Positions 23,160-34,819 of a DNA stretch of 64,000 bases are shown in pieces. The DNA is taken from the NCBI GenBank assembly GCA_026545225.1, contig CM048846.1:40807501-40871500 (forward strand), in the 5' to 3' direction. A program made the position numbers and the translations under genes. Below the pieces are notes generated by a model. The model ran no database searches, had not been told where the DNA came from, and saw only the letters and a program-made list of their open reading frames with translations. Origin of the DNA: Cornus controversa (lineage: Eukaryota; Streptophyta; Magnoliopsida; Cornales; Cornaceae). Position 1 is the stretch's first letter, and each line of letters starts with the position of its first letter.

Positions 23160-25551
23160 AAACTTCGCGCGGTGAAATTATTTTCAATTCCCGCGAGCCC
23201 CTCTTTCTCTCATTCGCTCTGTCTCTCAACACTAACCTTCACAATTTCATTTCTTACTATCTCACTTGATCCTCCCAGGGTTCATTACACATCTGAATTT
23301 CTTCTCTAACACCCTCCTCTCTCTTATCTTCTTTGGACGAAGAGTTTGATCTATTTCTATTGTTCTCCCAAAACTCTGTTCTCATTGCTAATCGAATTTC
23401 GTGTGTATATTCAGATGATCGAAGATCGAATTTGTCATCTTCAATTGAAGTTAGGGTTTCGAGGTGGTTAGCGGTGAGGAGTGTTAGCGATTTCAAAGCC
23501 TCAAACCCTAATAGTTACGAAGACCAATGCTCTACAAGAAAGATTCTGAAATTGCAGTGTAGAACCGAAGAGGTCGAGTTTGGAAAATTTCTCCGAAATT
23601 GCGAGAAAATCGAGTAGGTATAGGACTGCGTTGGAAGGTACTTCAAATAGACTTATATATTTTGGTTTACATTGTTTGTTTTCTGAGTAAATTTTATAGA
23701 AAATTATGATTTTACATCTAGAAAATTAGGTACTTCACAAAGACCTAAATTGGGTATTCTGCTCAGTAGAGGTTAAAAATTGAGTGAAATCTCATGGATT
23801 ATGTTTGAAGGTATTTTTTCCAATTTGCATCTCCATTTGCTTCTGCTTGGATTATAGCAACTAGGTTGTTGACATTCATTTTTTTTTTTTCCGTAATGAT
23901 CTCTTAAGTTGTGAGAAACATGTAGAACTTGAAGAAGCATAAATTGGAACCATATACTACATATAATTTTGTGTGAATTTATATGTAGTGTGAACTTGAG
24001 ATACTTTGATTTCCTGTATATTTATATAGATTTTTTTTTCTAGATTAAAGTTGAGTGGAAAAATGAGTTGGGTGTCATGTGAATTATAAAGTCACAGTGA
24101 AATTAGCATTTACCATACTTAAAATTAAGCTTGGTTTTCTGGTTGGGCATCATATAAATATAGTGATTTTCTGGTCTAATGATTAAATTTCGTTGATTCT
24201 GAATTAATTTTTTTGGTGTTCTTACTTGAACTCTTTGGCTTTGATCATTGTCTTGTTTACTCCGATTTGTTTGATTGTTGAGAAGCTTAGTAAGTTCTGA
24301 TTTGGATATTTAGTTTTGGTAGAAGTTTGTCTTGAAATTGGATTTGCATGATGACAAACAAGTTGAAGGCCATGAAGATAGTCTCTGCTCTTTCATGTTT
24401 TAGGTTTCAAATCAGTCTTCAGTATTATGTTCGAAATTAAGTTAAATTTATAGAAATTGGGCACACAATTTTTCACTCAAATATTGTACTCCTTGCAATG
24501 CATTGTGCTTGCCTAACTCCCAACTTGCATTGACTAGTCACCCAATTTGAAAACCATATGTGTGTGTGTGTGATCCTTTTATTACATTTTTAGTTGTTGT
24601 ATAAACTCAAAATCTGACTATGCTGATTTAATATTGTCCTCATATGAACATATTCTTTTAATAGCAATAATCAAACTATCAGATTGTTCAATGCTTAAAA
24701 TTCAGATAATCAAGTTGTTAAGGTAGATATTAGGAGCCTAATTGCATTGTCTTTATTAAAGAGAAGATTTGAAGAAACTGTGAATAGTTTGGTAAGACTA
24801 ATATGTATGAGAGGGAGGTTTAATCAGAGAGTTTGGTGCAATATAGCACAAAATTTTCTGAACCTGTTGTGATGTACCAACAGACCAGAAATTAAAGTAC
24901 CACCCAAGATAGATACAAGTCTCCAAACCTCCCGACATCTTTTATATGCATACAAATTCAGTTCAGCTGAACTCATAACTCACTAGCTAATCATGGAGAC
25001 ACCAAACTCATCCAAATCTTCCCCAAATATAATTATGATTCTTCTTTCTTCTTTTCCAATAAAATTGTCTTTTGAATTGTGTTTTCTTTTTTTACTGTTT
25101 GGTTCAAGTTTGTGAAGACTAGTTCACAGATTTCAGTTCCATCCACTGCTAGAGGAGTGATGAAACACACTAATTCATCTTTTTTATTTATACATTCTCT
25201 TGCCACCTGCAGTTTCTTTTTCTTCGGAATAATTAGTAGGTAGGTCATGATAGGCTCAGTCTTGGTGGCCATATTGTTTGTCATTTCGGTTAAATTCATG
25301 TGCCATATTGTTTTAGTTGCTTAACTTTCTTTTTTATAAAGAATAGTTGGCCTTCTATATGGGAACTTCTTTCAAATGTTGTCAAGCTTTTGTTGCTCTC
25401 TTAATAATTGATATGGCTGTCAAGGCTTATTGGGAGTTGGGACATGTCTCCAAGGGAAAATGCACCTCTGCTATTTTATGAATGGAATTTATTTATACCT
25501 CTTTAATTTTATGGATGGAAATGCTCTCTTAATAGTGCCTTCTTTTCCCAG
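23160..25551 (+). other. CACTA interior, possible captured 5' region of the DUF707 gene
   Basis: A CT-rich leader (23195-23330) is followed by a 94-codon ORF (23333-23617) of unknown nature, then about 1.9 kb of T-rich, intron-like sequence up to a well-formed acceptor (TTCTTTTCCCAG, 25540-25551). This would fit a first exon or 5' UTR and intron of the captured gene. I cannot identify the start exon that should precede residue V of the exon at 25552, so this is an inference only. Confidence 0.35.
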
Positions 25552-25665
25552 GTACAATTAGCCAGTCCAAGAAGTAGACCATGTCGCTGCTGCCTTTTTA
25601 CCACAACTTCTCTATTTTTTCTAGTTTTATTCATGTGGGCAATCATTGCACAAGATCATAAAGAG
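25552..25665 (+). pseudogene. Captured DUF707 gene, N-terminal membrane-anchor exon
   Basis: The exon is 38 in-frame codons between a polypyrimidine-CAG acceptor and a GAG|GTATTC donor. It encodes a basic and Cys-rich stretch (RSRPCRCC) followed by a hydrophobic segment (LFFLVLFMWAIIA), then QDHKE. Plant DUF707 (PF05212) proteins typically begin with such a cytosolic basic tail and a type II membrane anchor. Its position upstream of the recognisable DUF707 exons at 36463-38648, in the same orientation, supports one captured gene split by the nested Athila insertion. The upstream start codon exon was not found. Confidence 0.65.
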
Positions 25666-26779
25666 GTATTCATATTATTTTTTAAATCCCATAGCTATTT
25701 CTTATTTTGGAAACTTTTATATAAGTTTGTGCACTGCAAAATCTTTTGGTTATATTACTTTTTACAGTGAATGGGTATATTACTGCTTAGCTTGATAGTT
25801 ATACTTCTTATGACAATTTTCCTTAACCAAAATTTATTTGATTCTTTTTTTTTTTTCATATTTTCTTGTCTGACTAAAATATTTCAATTTTTTTTCTCTT
25901 TTTTTTGGTTGCCTTCATTTGATGCATCTGAGGAGGGTATTCAAAAGTACTGCTTATATGGTATAATATTGGGCGAAAATTGTTAAGATTGGGGTCGGAG
26001 GAAAGTATGCGAGATTCATTAATATTAAACAAATGCGAGGTTTGTTGTTCATTCCTTTCAGGCTTACTGTGATTGGTTTTTTTTTACTTCACTTAGCTTG
26101 TTAAATTTACTGGCAGTTGTCACTACCATAACCTTTTCTTTCCATACCTCCCAACCTGTGTTGGAAAATGTTCATTGCTGTCTATATCCTGCCAACAATT
26201 ATCATCCTACAAATTCATCAATCATAGTGTTAATATGGTGTTTGGTTCTAATCAGACTAGACTTTGGAGTGGGTCATTAAAATTCCCTCAAACCTTGATG
26301 GTACATTTGATTGATGAGAATTGAGGGAGGAATGGGTATCTCGCTTCCCTTTGCCTCATTCCCATGTTGGCAAGTGCTATTGACAATTGGAACTCAGGAA
26401 TGAGGGATCTCATTCCCGACAGGAGGTGGTATTCTCAATTCCATGCTCATCGAAATCAAATGCTCTACCAATTAGGAACTTGTAGACAAAGATAATTATT
26501 CAAAAATATAAATTATAATTTAAGAAGGTTTCATTACGAATATAGAAAATGGAAGTGACACTACACAAACACTTCGACACAAAAAATATTGAAAAGTGGG
26601 AAGCAGACATGGTGAGGACAAGGATTTTTTTTTAATTTTTTATGTAAATGTTTTATATAAGACAAATAGATAATATATGGCTACAGTAAGAAATTGTAAA
26701 CTATAATCACCTCCACTGCATAGAGGAAGACGTAACAAGGATATGTCATACATATGTATATAGAAGTGTATGTGTGTGT

Positions 26780-27948
26780 TGATAAGTGTTCAATTCTATG
26801 CATTTGAACCCTCTTTATTGCATACGTTAGTTTCATTTTTACGTTTACCGAGATATGTTTACGGTATTTTTGTGTTTTTGATGTTTTGCAGGTATTGGAG
26901 TAAATGGAGCAAAGTTTGAAGCTTTCTGCAGTCAAGAGAAGAAATCAGAAAATGCAGCCAAAGGCATCTCGATCAATCGAGATGTTGATCTCGATTAATC
27001 AAAATCTCGATTGATCGAGATCTCATTTCGATTGATCGAAATCTCGATCAATCGAGATTCAATCTCGATCAATCGAGATTCTGCAGAGCCCACTTGGCCA
27101 CTTGCTCACCTGCTCTCCCACTTGCAACAAAATCCCCCTTTTTGCACGACTTAGGGGGATTGTCTGACTTGAACAAGACTCTTGGGGGCCTTATTAATGC
27201 AATAGATATATATAGTGATATATATATATATATATGGTGGGGCCCAAGGTTGAAAAGGAAACCAAAAAGCACACAAAAGGGCCATATCTCTCATATCTCA
27301 TATATCTCTCAAGACACATCAGAATACTAAAGGAGAGACCTTCGGGAGAGGAAGAGGAGAAGCTGAACCAGACCAGGAAGCTTCACTTTCTTCATCAATG
27401 GAAGGGTGCAAGGCAACCATGAGCAACTAACTCTTCTACTAGGGTGTTGGTTTCAACCCCTAGCCATGTAAACTTGTTCATCTTTGTAGCTCTTGGGATT
27501 TGTAATTAAATGTTGATTATTTAGCCTAGTGATTATGTACACAAATACATCTCTTTTATATATTCATTTGATATGAAATTTATTCTTGTCTTAGAGTAGA
27601 TTTTGTCACTTGAATGCACAACATTTGCATATTCCACAAGAAGTGCAAATGATGGCTAAATAATGGTGTTTAAATGAATGTGTGATGTTAGTTTGTATAG
27701 ACCATGCCAAGACAAGATAGTTTGGATGCATGTAGTGTTCACTTAGAGAGTAGAGTAATTAGGTAGTTAGTTAGGTTGAAGAGCTATGCTTGTTGAAGAT
27801 GGATTATGATAGGTTAGCACACATATTGATCTTTTGATATGTCATTGAGGTCACAAGCCTAATGACATTGTTAGGCATTTAATTATTGAATCCTATGCTT
27901 GCTACACTTATGAACATGTTAATGGCTAGTGGTGGAAACCAACCCTAG
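26780..27948 (+). repeat. 5' LTR of Athila-like element C (3'-truncated)
   Basis: Aligns without gaps to 34820-35988 (constant offset 8040), with about 16 substitutions by eye in 1169 bp (roughly 1.4%). It starts TGATAAGTGTTC after TGTGT and stops at CCCTAG (27948), where sequence jumps straight into reverse transcriptase. The last 263 bp present in the 3' LTR are missing. Eight or so ATCTCGAT(C/T)(A/G)ATCGAGAT palindromes at 26966-27081 precede TA-rich TATA-like sequence at 27198-27236, the likely U3 promoter. Confidence 0.95.
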
Positions 27949-30635
27949 GGAGGCACAACGTCGATTAAATCCAAACATGAAGGACATTGTAATGAAGGAG
28001 GTGGTGAAGTTACTAGATGCGGGAATCATTTACCCTATCTCAGATAACAAGTGGGTTAGTCCCACTCAAGTGGTTCCAAAGAAGTCTGGTATTACGGTGC
28101 AACCTAATGATAAGGGTGAATTACTTCCCCAACGCACCACCACAGGATGGAGAGTGTGTATTGATTATCGAAAATTAAATTCAGCCACTCGGAAAGATCA
28201 CTTCCCCCTCCCATTTATTGATCAAATATTAGAGAGATTAGCCGGGCAAAGTTTTTATTGCTTTTTGGATGGATATTCCGGCTATAATCAGGTTGCTATA
28301 GACCCGAGGGATCAAGAGAAAACCACCTTTACATGTCCCTTCGGCACATTTGCTTATAGACGCATGCCTTTTGGGTTGTGCAATGCACCGATGACTTTTC
28401 AACGGTGTATGATGTCTATCTTCTCGGACATGGTGGAAAAATTCTTGGAAGTGTTCATGGATGATTTTTCCATTTTTGGGCCTTCATTTGAATCATGCCT
28501 CCAAAATCTAGCTTGTGTTCTCAAACGATGTCAAGAGACCAACCTAATTCTTAGTTGGGAAAAGAGCCATTTTATGGTTCAAGAGGGTATTGTCCTAGGA
28601 CACATTGTGTCTAAGAGAGGAATAGAGGTTGATAAAGCCAAGGTTGAACTCATTTCTAAGCTTCCTCCACCATCAACGGTGAGAGAGATTCATTCATTCC
28701 TTGGGCATGCGGGCTTTTATCGCCGTTTCATCAAAGACTTTAGCAAGATCTCTCGGCCTTTGTGTCACCTTCTTGAAAAAGAGTCTTGCTTTACCTTTGA
28801 TGAAGCGTGCCTTAACGCTTTTGAAAAACTCCGCACCATGCTTACAACTGCTCCAATTCTAATCCCTCCAAATTGGGCTCTCCCATTTGAGATTATGTGT
28901 GATGCATCCGATTATGCCATGGGTGCTGTCTTAGGGCAACGAGTAGACAAACTGCCACATGTCATCTACTACGCAAGTAAAACCCTTTCCGAGGCTCAAA
29001 TCAATTATACCATAACGGAAAAGGAATTGCTTGCGGTAGTGTTTGCATTAGACAAATTTTGAGCTTATTTATTAGGTTCAAAGGTCATTGTCTATTCGGA
29101 CCATGCTGCCCTCCGGCATCTTTTGGCCAAAAAAGACACCAAGCCTAGGTTGATCCGATGGATACTCTTATTGCAAGAGTTCAATTTTGAGATTAGAGAC
29201 AAAAAGGGAACTGAAAATGTGGTGGCTGACCACCTGTCCAGAATTCTTGTTGAATCCTTCCATAATTCCATTCCAGTTTGTGAATCCTTCCCAGATGAAC
29301 AACTCTTTGTCATCTCTCAAGAGAGTATCCCTTGGTATGCGGATGTGGTTAATTACTTGGCAACTGGTAAGATACCATCTTCTTGGACCAAGCAAGAGAA
29401 GGATCGTTTTCTCTCCCAATCACGATCATATTATTGGGACGATCCTCAATTGTTCAAATATTGCCCCGACCAAATAATTCGAAGGTGTGTACCCAACAGT
29501 GAATTTCAAAGCATTCTCAAGTTTTGTCATACACTCACTTGTGGGGGACACTTTAGTGCTAAGAAAACCGCAGCAAAAATTCTCCAATGCGGATTTTTCT
29601 GGCCGACACTTCATCGGGATGCATATTCATTTTGCCGCTCTTGTGAGCGATGTGAGCGCCTTGGCGCGATGTCTCGGAAGGACATGATGCCTCTTAACCC
29701 TATTCTTATCGTTGAAATATTTGATGTGTGGGGCATTGACTTCATGGGACCATTTCCACCCTCTACTGGTCATGAGTACATACTTGTGGCGGTGGACTAC
29801 GTATCTAAGTGGATAGAGGCCATTGCTACCAAAATCAATGATCACACAGTCGTGGTTAAATTCATTCAAGCTAATATTTTTAGCCAGTTTGGTACGCCTC
29901 AGGCCATCATCAATGACGGAGGTAAACATTTCTGTAATCGGTTCCTTCGAACCTTGCTTACCAAATACTCCGTCACTCACAAAGTAGCCACCCCATACCA
30001 TCCTCAAACTAGTGGCCAAGTAGAAGTATCCAATAGGGAGATTAAGAACATTCTTCAGAAAACTGTTCGGCCCCGACCAGAAAGATTGGTCCTTGCGACT
30101 AAACGATGCATTATGGGCATACCAAACCGCATATAAAACTCCCATTGGAATGTCACCTTATCGGTTGGTTTATGGCAAAGCGTGCCATCTTTCGGTTGAA
30201 TTGGAGCATAAAGCTATGTGGGCCACCAAAACTTTCAATTTTGACATGCAAAAGGCCGGCTCTAGTCGAAAGCTTCAATTAAATGAATTGGAAGAATTGC
30301 GACATGACGCGTATGAGAATGCGAAAATCTATAAGGCAAAGTCCAAAGCCTTTCATGATCGTAATATTCGAGTCAAAACATTTTCGCCGGGCCAAAAAGT
30401 ATGGTTGTACAACTCACGCCTCCATTTGTTTCCTGGAAAACTTCGCTCCTGTTGGGATGGTCCATTTTTGGTTAATTCCGTCGCTCCCCACGGAGCGGTG
30501 GAATTGAAGGACTTGAAAGATGGCTCGTTGTTCAAAGTAAATGGGCAGCACTTAAAAGTGTGCATGGATGACCAAGTCACCACCGAATACGTGGATGTCG
30601 TCACTTTGACGGATCCCGTATATTTTGACTCGTGA
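27949..30635 (+). pseudogene. Athila-like pol: reverse transcriptase, RNase H, integrase (broken)
   Basis: RT begins abruptly at REAQRRLNPN, continues through GWRVCIDYRKLN and MPFGLCNAP, and has the catalytic FMDDFS. RNase H shows [18 protein letters not shown] and VYSDHAAL. Integrase has a zinc-binding H/C cluster ([11 protein letters not shown]), then the core Asp in GIDFMGPF, Asp in INDGGKHF and Glu in GQVEVSN with 35 residues between the last two, as in the D,D35E family. The C-terminal domain ends VNGQHLKV...TDPVY. Breaks: an in-frame TGA at 29060-29062 (the partner in element D has a sense codon) and a frameshift near 30070-30080, where the frame moves from the 29123-30136 ORF to 30093-30635. 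Gag and protease are missing. Confidence 0.92.
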
Positions 30636-31830
30636 GCCGATCCGGACGTCGCGCCATAGACGTGTAAGGTGGCGAAGCCATGGTAGCTATCATGCTTCCA
30701 TGATGTCCCTTTAATCCAAAGTAGGTTTGTATCTAAGCAATGTAGTATCTAATTCCCAAATATCCAAGTCCCTGAAGTATAACTCAAGCTGACTATTTTT
30801 TAGCATCTCGATTGATCGAAACTAAGATCTCGATCAATCGAGATTTCGATTGATCAAGATTTCAGTTTCGATTGATCAAAAAATTGTAGAGAATTTGCCA
30901 AGTCCAAAGTCCCGAGAGGTAGTATTCTTCGATTACACTTCGATAGGTCTTTGATCGATTGAAGATTTTGATTGATCGAAATAAAATTTCGATTGAATGA
31001 ATTAAAAGTTCGATTGATCGAAGTAAAAACTCGATTCAGTGAAGGAATTTTCGATTGATCGAGGAAAGAATTTCGATCGATCGAAGCTGATTTCAATTTA
31101 TCGAAGTGAGATTTCGATCAATCGAAATCTCGATTGATCGAAATGCACATCTCGATCAATCGAGATGCACGTGATGCCTGCACGTGATCCGAAAGCTTAT
31201 TTAAACCATTGGGCTTCCCTCTCATTTCAAAACAACCATCCGACTTCCTTCTCTCCTCTGTGAGATCCAGACATTCTCCAAGCACTCCCGAGCACTCGAT
31301 CTACCATTCCCAATCATCTGCCGCCATCCGACACAGTACGAAGCCGCCACTAGCACTCTCACGATCTTCTCTTCGCGGCTGCGAGTGGGTCTTCTTCTGT
31401 TTGAGCCGTTCATCTTCTTCCTCTTGAGGTAAGTGATGCATGGCTACTTTTTGTATACTTTTTTGCCATTTTTGATAGTTTTACGGTGTAATAAAAATAT
31501 TTAGATGATATTGGGTTGGATGGGTGCATTTGCGGTGTTTGTAATGAGATTTTGCAAGTTTCGGGGGGTAGGAGTATATATAGGGTTGATATTTTTCATT
31601 CTCTTTGTTTCAAATGCTTAGTGTACGGTGTGTAACCGTGGACCCTTCGTTTCGGTTGCATCAGTTCGCACCACCTCTTTAAGAGAGACTTTTTGAATTC
31701 TTGTCAGTACCATGGACTAGGACTTCATTTTCATTTGTATTTTTTTTTAGTTTATTCGTAGTTTAGTTTTCTTCTTATTTATCTTTTATTTATGTAATTT
31801 TTGGATTCAAGTGCAGACTGTTCCGAGACT
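30636..31830 (+). promoter_or_regulatory. Spacer between pol and second ORF with palindrome array, G-boxes and TATA-like box
   Basis: A run of a dozen or more imperfect repeats built on TCGATTGATCGAA / ATCTCGATCAATCGAGAT occupies 30806-31166. It is followed by two CACGTG G-boxes (31168-31173 and 31181-31186) and a TATA-like TTATTTAAA (31198-31206), then a C/T-rich leader and non-coding sequence to the ORF start at 31831. The repeat unit is the same as in the LTR promoter region (26966-27081). The arrangement looks like a promoter; activity is inferred. Confidence 0.5.
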
Positions 31831-33111
31831 ATGGCGAGGGTGAAGAACGCCACCGGTTCTGTTCGAGACGTGCTCGGGCTAGTCTTCCGGTCTCAGAAGT
31901 TCCACCCGGAGCAGATTTTTCACTTAGCAGAGTTCGAGAGGCGTCCCGACACCGCGTGGACGGTTGCCGAGCTCCGGAGGCGTCGCCTCGACCGACTATG
32001 TGTGCCTCCCACTAACGTGGCACACGAGCGTTTAGTGCAGGTCTTTTACGATCACATGACCTACTCCTGCACCGCGCCGGATACACTAGAGACGGTCGTG
32101 GGCGCTATCACGATCACGATTACGCCGAGCCGGATTGCTCGGATGCTCGGCATCCCTCACCAGCAGCCACCGGACATGGTTAGCCTAAACGGTCAGCCAC
32201 TTTTCAGGGCCGCACTCCCCGTAGACATGACACTATTCTCGATCGTGATGGACATGTGTGGCGGGGCATTTACCACGCCCAGTCACAACTGCACGTCCAA
32301 ATCGATGTGCCCGAGCAGATTTTGGTTCCTGGACACCGTTCTCATCAAGAACGCGTGTCCGCTGCAGCACGTTGCAGAGCGTAGGGGCGACCTCCTCCGT
32401 TGCCTCTATGTTTTTTACATGGGCGCTTGGTTTTTGATCCCGTCGCTGATCTAGGGGCAGATGTTCAAGGTCTGGGACGGCCTCATGAACAAGAGGATGC
32501 GGAGAGCAGCGAGTTGGCAGCTTCCCTTTCCCTTCCTGATCGCCGCTTTTCTCAGCAGTGCCAGTATACCGGTCAGTCGTACTGACATTCAGTTGGCACC
32601 GCCCACCCACTTCACATCTACTCAGTGGGAGAGGGTGAGGCGACACTTAGAGCGACAGGACCACCAGGGTGATCCACCAGATGATGTAGATATGGATGCC
32701 TCGGTGGAGACGGATGAGGGCGAGCCAGCAGAGGGTGAGTCCGATGACGAGGAGATGGAGGAGGAGGAGATGGATGTGGCCGCAGAGCGGCATGATATTT
32801 TAGCGATGGGCTATTCCTGCCTGGCGGCTGACGTAGAGCGGCTCCAGCAGGGTTTTGACGAGCATGTCCAAGTGACGTAGAGTCAGCTGGCAGGCATTCG
32901 GACGGACATTTCTTCTCTGGCACAAGGCCAGAGAGCGATTCTAGACGAGTTCCGGCAGGTCGAGCTTCCACCTCCACTTCTACTCCCACCGAGCCACCAC
33001 CACCACCACCCGCCCTCGAGTAGCTGCATTTATTTGTCTTTTATGTTTTATTTTCGACTATTTTTCTTTCTTTTTGCTAGGCCATGTTGGCCATGTTTAG
33101 TTTCTTTTTGA
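31831..33111 (+). pseudogene. Second (env-position) ORF of element C, two in-frame TAG codons
   Basis: A single reading frame of 426 codons is interrupted by TAG at 32452-32454 and 32878-32880. The first ATG (31831) begins MARVKNATGS. The middle, with ERLVQVFYDHM and ITITPSRIARMLGIP, matches the ORF of element D (LVKVFYQNLM...IAIAMGCPHE), as do KNACPLQH and ERRGDLLRCLY. This pattern recalls the plant transposon-protein domain found in the extra ORF of Athila/Tat relatives. After the first stop come an acidic stretch (EGESDDEEMEEEEM) and a heptad-like helical end, then a His/Pro-rich tail. No transmembrane segment is evident, so calling it an envelope protein would be wrong. The ORF is notably GC-richer than its surroundings. 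Confidence 0.75.
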
Positions 33112-34806
33112 GTATTCCACCTACATGTGCACTTTTCATCTATATGGAATACATTTATATTTTCTTTTATGCCATGTGTTATCTTTACTGTCTTTATTTT
33201 TGCTTTCTGTCAATATATCTGTTCTCTATACTTTGACTATGTATGTAGTACCACTTGTCTAATTGTTATATGCGCTTCAGTTGATGATTTTCGTTTATTA
33301 CCGCCTGGTTTCAATTCCCAATACTGTTGCGATTGCTTCAACACAGTATGGCGGTAATAAAGAAAGGCAGCCCCTTTGCGTGCTATACGTTAGCGTGCCT
33401 GGATAGTCAATATCTTATCGCATAGACCTCTTAGACAATTGGGAAACACCAGTTCAGACCCTTAGATATACAGTGATATTGGCATTGTCTGTTTGTGCAT
33501 AATTATTTCATTATGTTCTATTTATCTACTTTTTGTTCCTTTTAATGCTCGTGGTATCCAGTTGGTGTTCTGTGCAGGTTTTTCTTATTTACAGGATGAC
33601 CGCTACTGTGGAATACCATTTTTCTCGCATTCTGCCTTCCCGGTAACTTCTTCCCTTGTTCTTCTTGTCCAAACATTGAGGACAATGTTGCATATAAGTT
33701 TGGGGGTGCGGTATGCTATACCACTTGCATACGCATGCAATGTTCGGTCATTATATTTAGTGTCATTGTAGAGTAGTTTTTTTTTCTTTTCTTTTCTTGA
33801 TATTTTTGCATGCTTGCTATGATGTCTTGCTTTTTAAAGAAAGATCATTCGAATAAATATCCTAAGTAAATGCAGTAGGTAGTTAAGAACTTTAACATTG
33901 TAAATACCCGCACTTTTGCAAGCTTTATAGTAGGCTAGAACGGTCTACATTTTTGTCCAAATTCAAGCACGTACAGTTTCTGCCCTAAATTTGTCCTTAA
34001 TCGCACAAATTCACACACATGCATTTTAAATTGTGGGGTATAAGTCTGAGGGAGAATTTTGAAAATTTCTGTTTTTATCTGAACAACTTAAAGAATAAGT
34101 TCTTCCGGTTGTTGTAAAAAAAAAAAAAAAGAAAGAAAAAGAGAAAAATATGCAATAAGCCTTCTCACTCAATAAACCGGATTTCTATGCCTCAAAGTAG
34201 GGAATATTCGCGTAAAAGTGTATAAGGTTGAGCAATATTAAGGAGTTGGCTTGCTTACGCTCATCGCCTTGTAAGCTCGGTTATTAAGTCCGAGGGGTGC
34301 TTCTTCACCTAATGCCCTAAAACCAATTGGTTTGGGAGTCATTGGCCCAACGCCGCTACATGGGCTTGCAAGAAAGCAAAAAGAGCTAAGCATTGCACGG
34401 TCATCCGCACATGAGCAATCACGAATGTTTTGTGATAATGAACGGCTGTGTCGAGCGTTTTCAATGAGTTTTTCTCTTAAAAACAGATTTGTTCGTTTTC
34501 TTCTCCAAATATGACAAAAGCCTCACGTTAGAATGCATGTTCACTTTTCAAAGAGGATTTTGGGGTTGGAGTTGTTATGTTTGTTCGGGCTGGCCATTAT
34601 GTGGAGACTGTCGTTCATTTATAGCTTGTGAAAGTCCATTTTTGCTAATGACCACATAGTTCTGTAATACTTGTTGCATTTGCCAAATGTGAAATGAACG
34701 GATGATCGCCCTTTATCTAGTTGATGACTGAGCATGATTAAATTTTTGTATAAGATAGTTGATTCCATTTTTGTAATATTGTATTGCTAAGGGACTAGCA
34801 ATATGT
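33112..34806 (+). other. 3' non-coding tail of element C
   Basis: There is no gene here. The tail carries a first AAGTTTGGGGGTGCGG tract (33699-33714) after ACATTGAGGACAATGTTG, an A/G-rich tract (34118-34148), and leads to the true polypurine tract at 34807-34819. The same order of motifs is found in 1605-3371 and, reversed, in 59146-60770. Confidence 0.7.
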
Positions 34807-34819
34807 AAGTTTGGGGGTG

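Noticed and set aside
23333..23617. 94-codon ORF as a real gene in the CACTA element
   Set aside because: No recognisable domain and the opposite strand is also open. It may be a captured 5' exon, but this cannot be supported, so it is mentioned only within the interval entry.
29123..30145. Multiple ORFs on other frames inside pol
   Set aside because: They are shadows of the integrase reading frame and have no domain content.
31831..33111. Programmed stop-codon readthrough of the second ORF
   Set aside because: The TAG codons of elements C and D fall two codons apart in the alignment and each replaces a sense codon of the other copy, so independent mutation is simpler.
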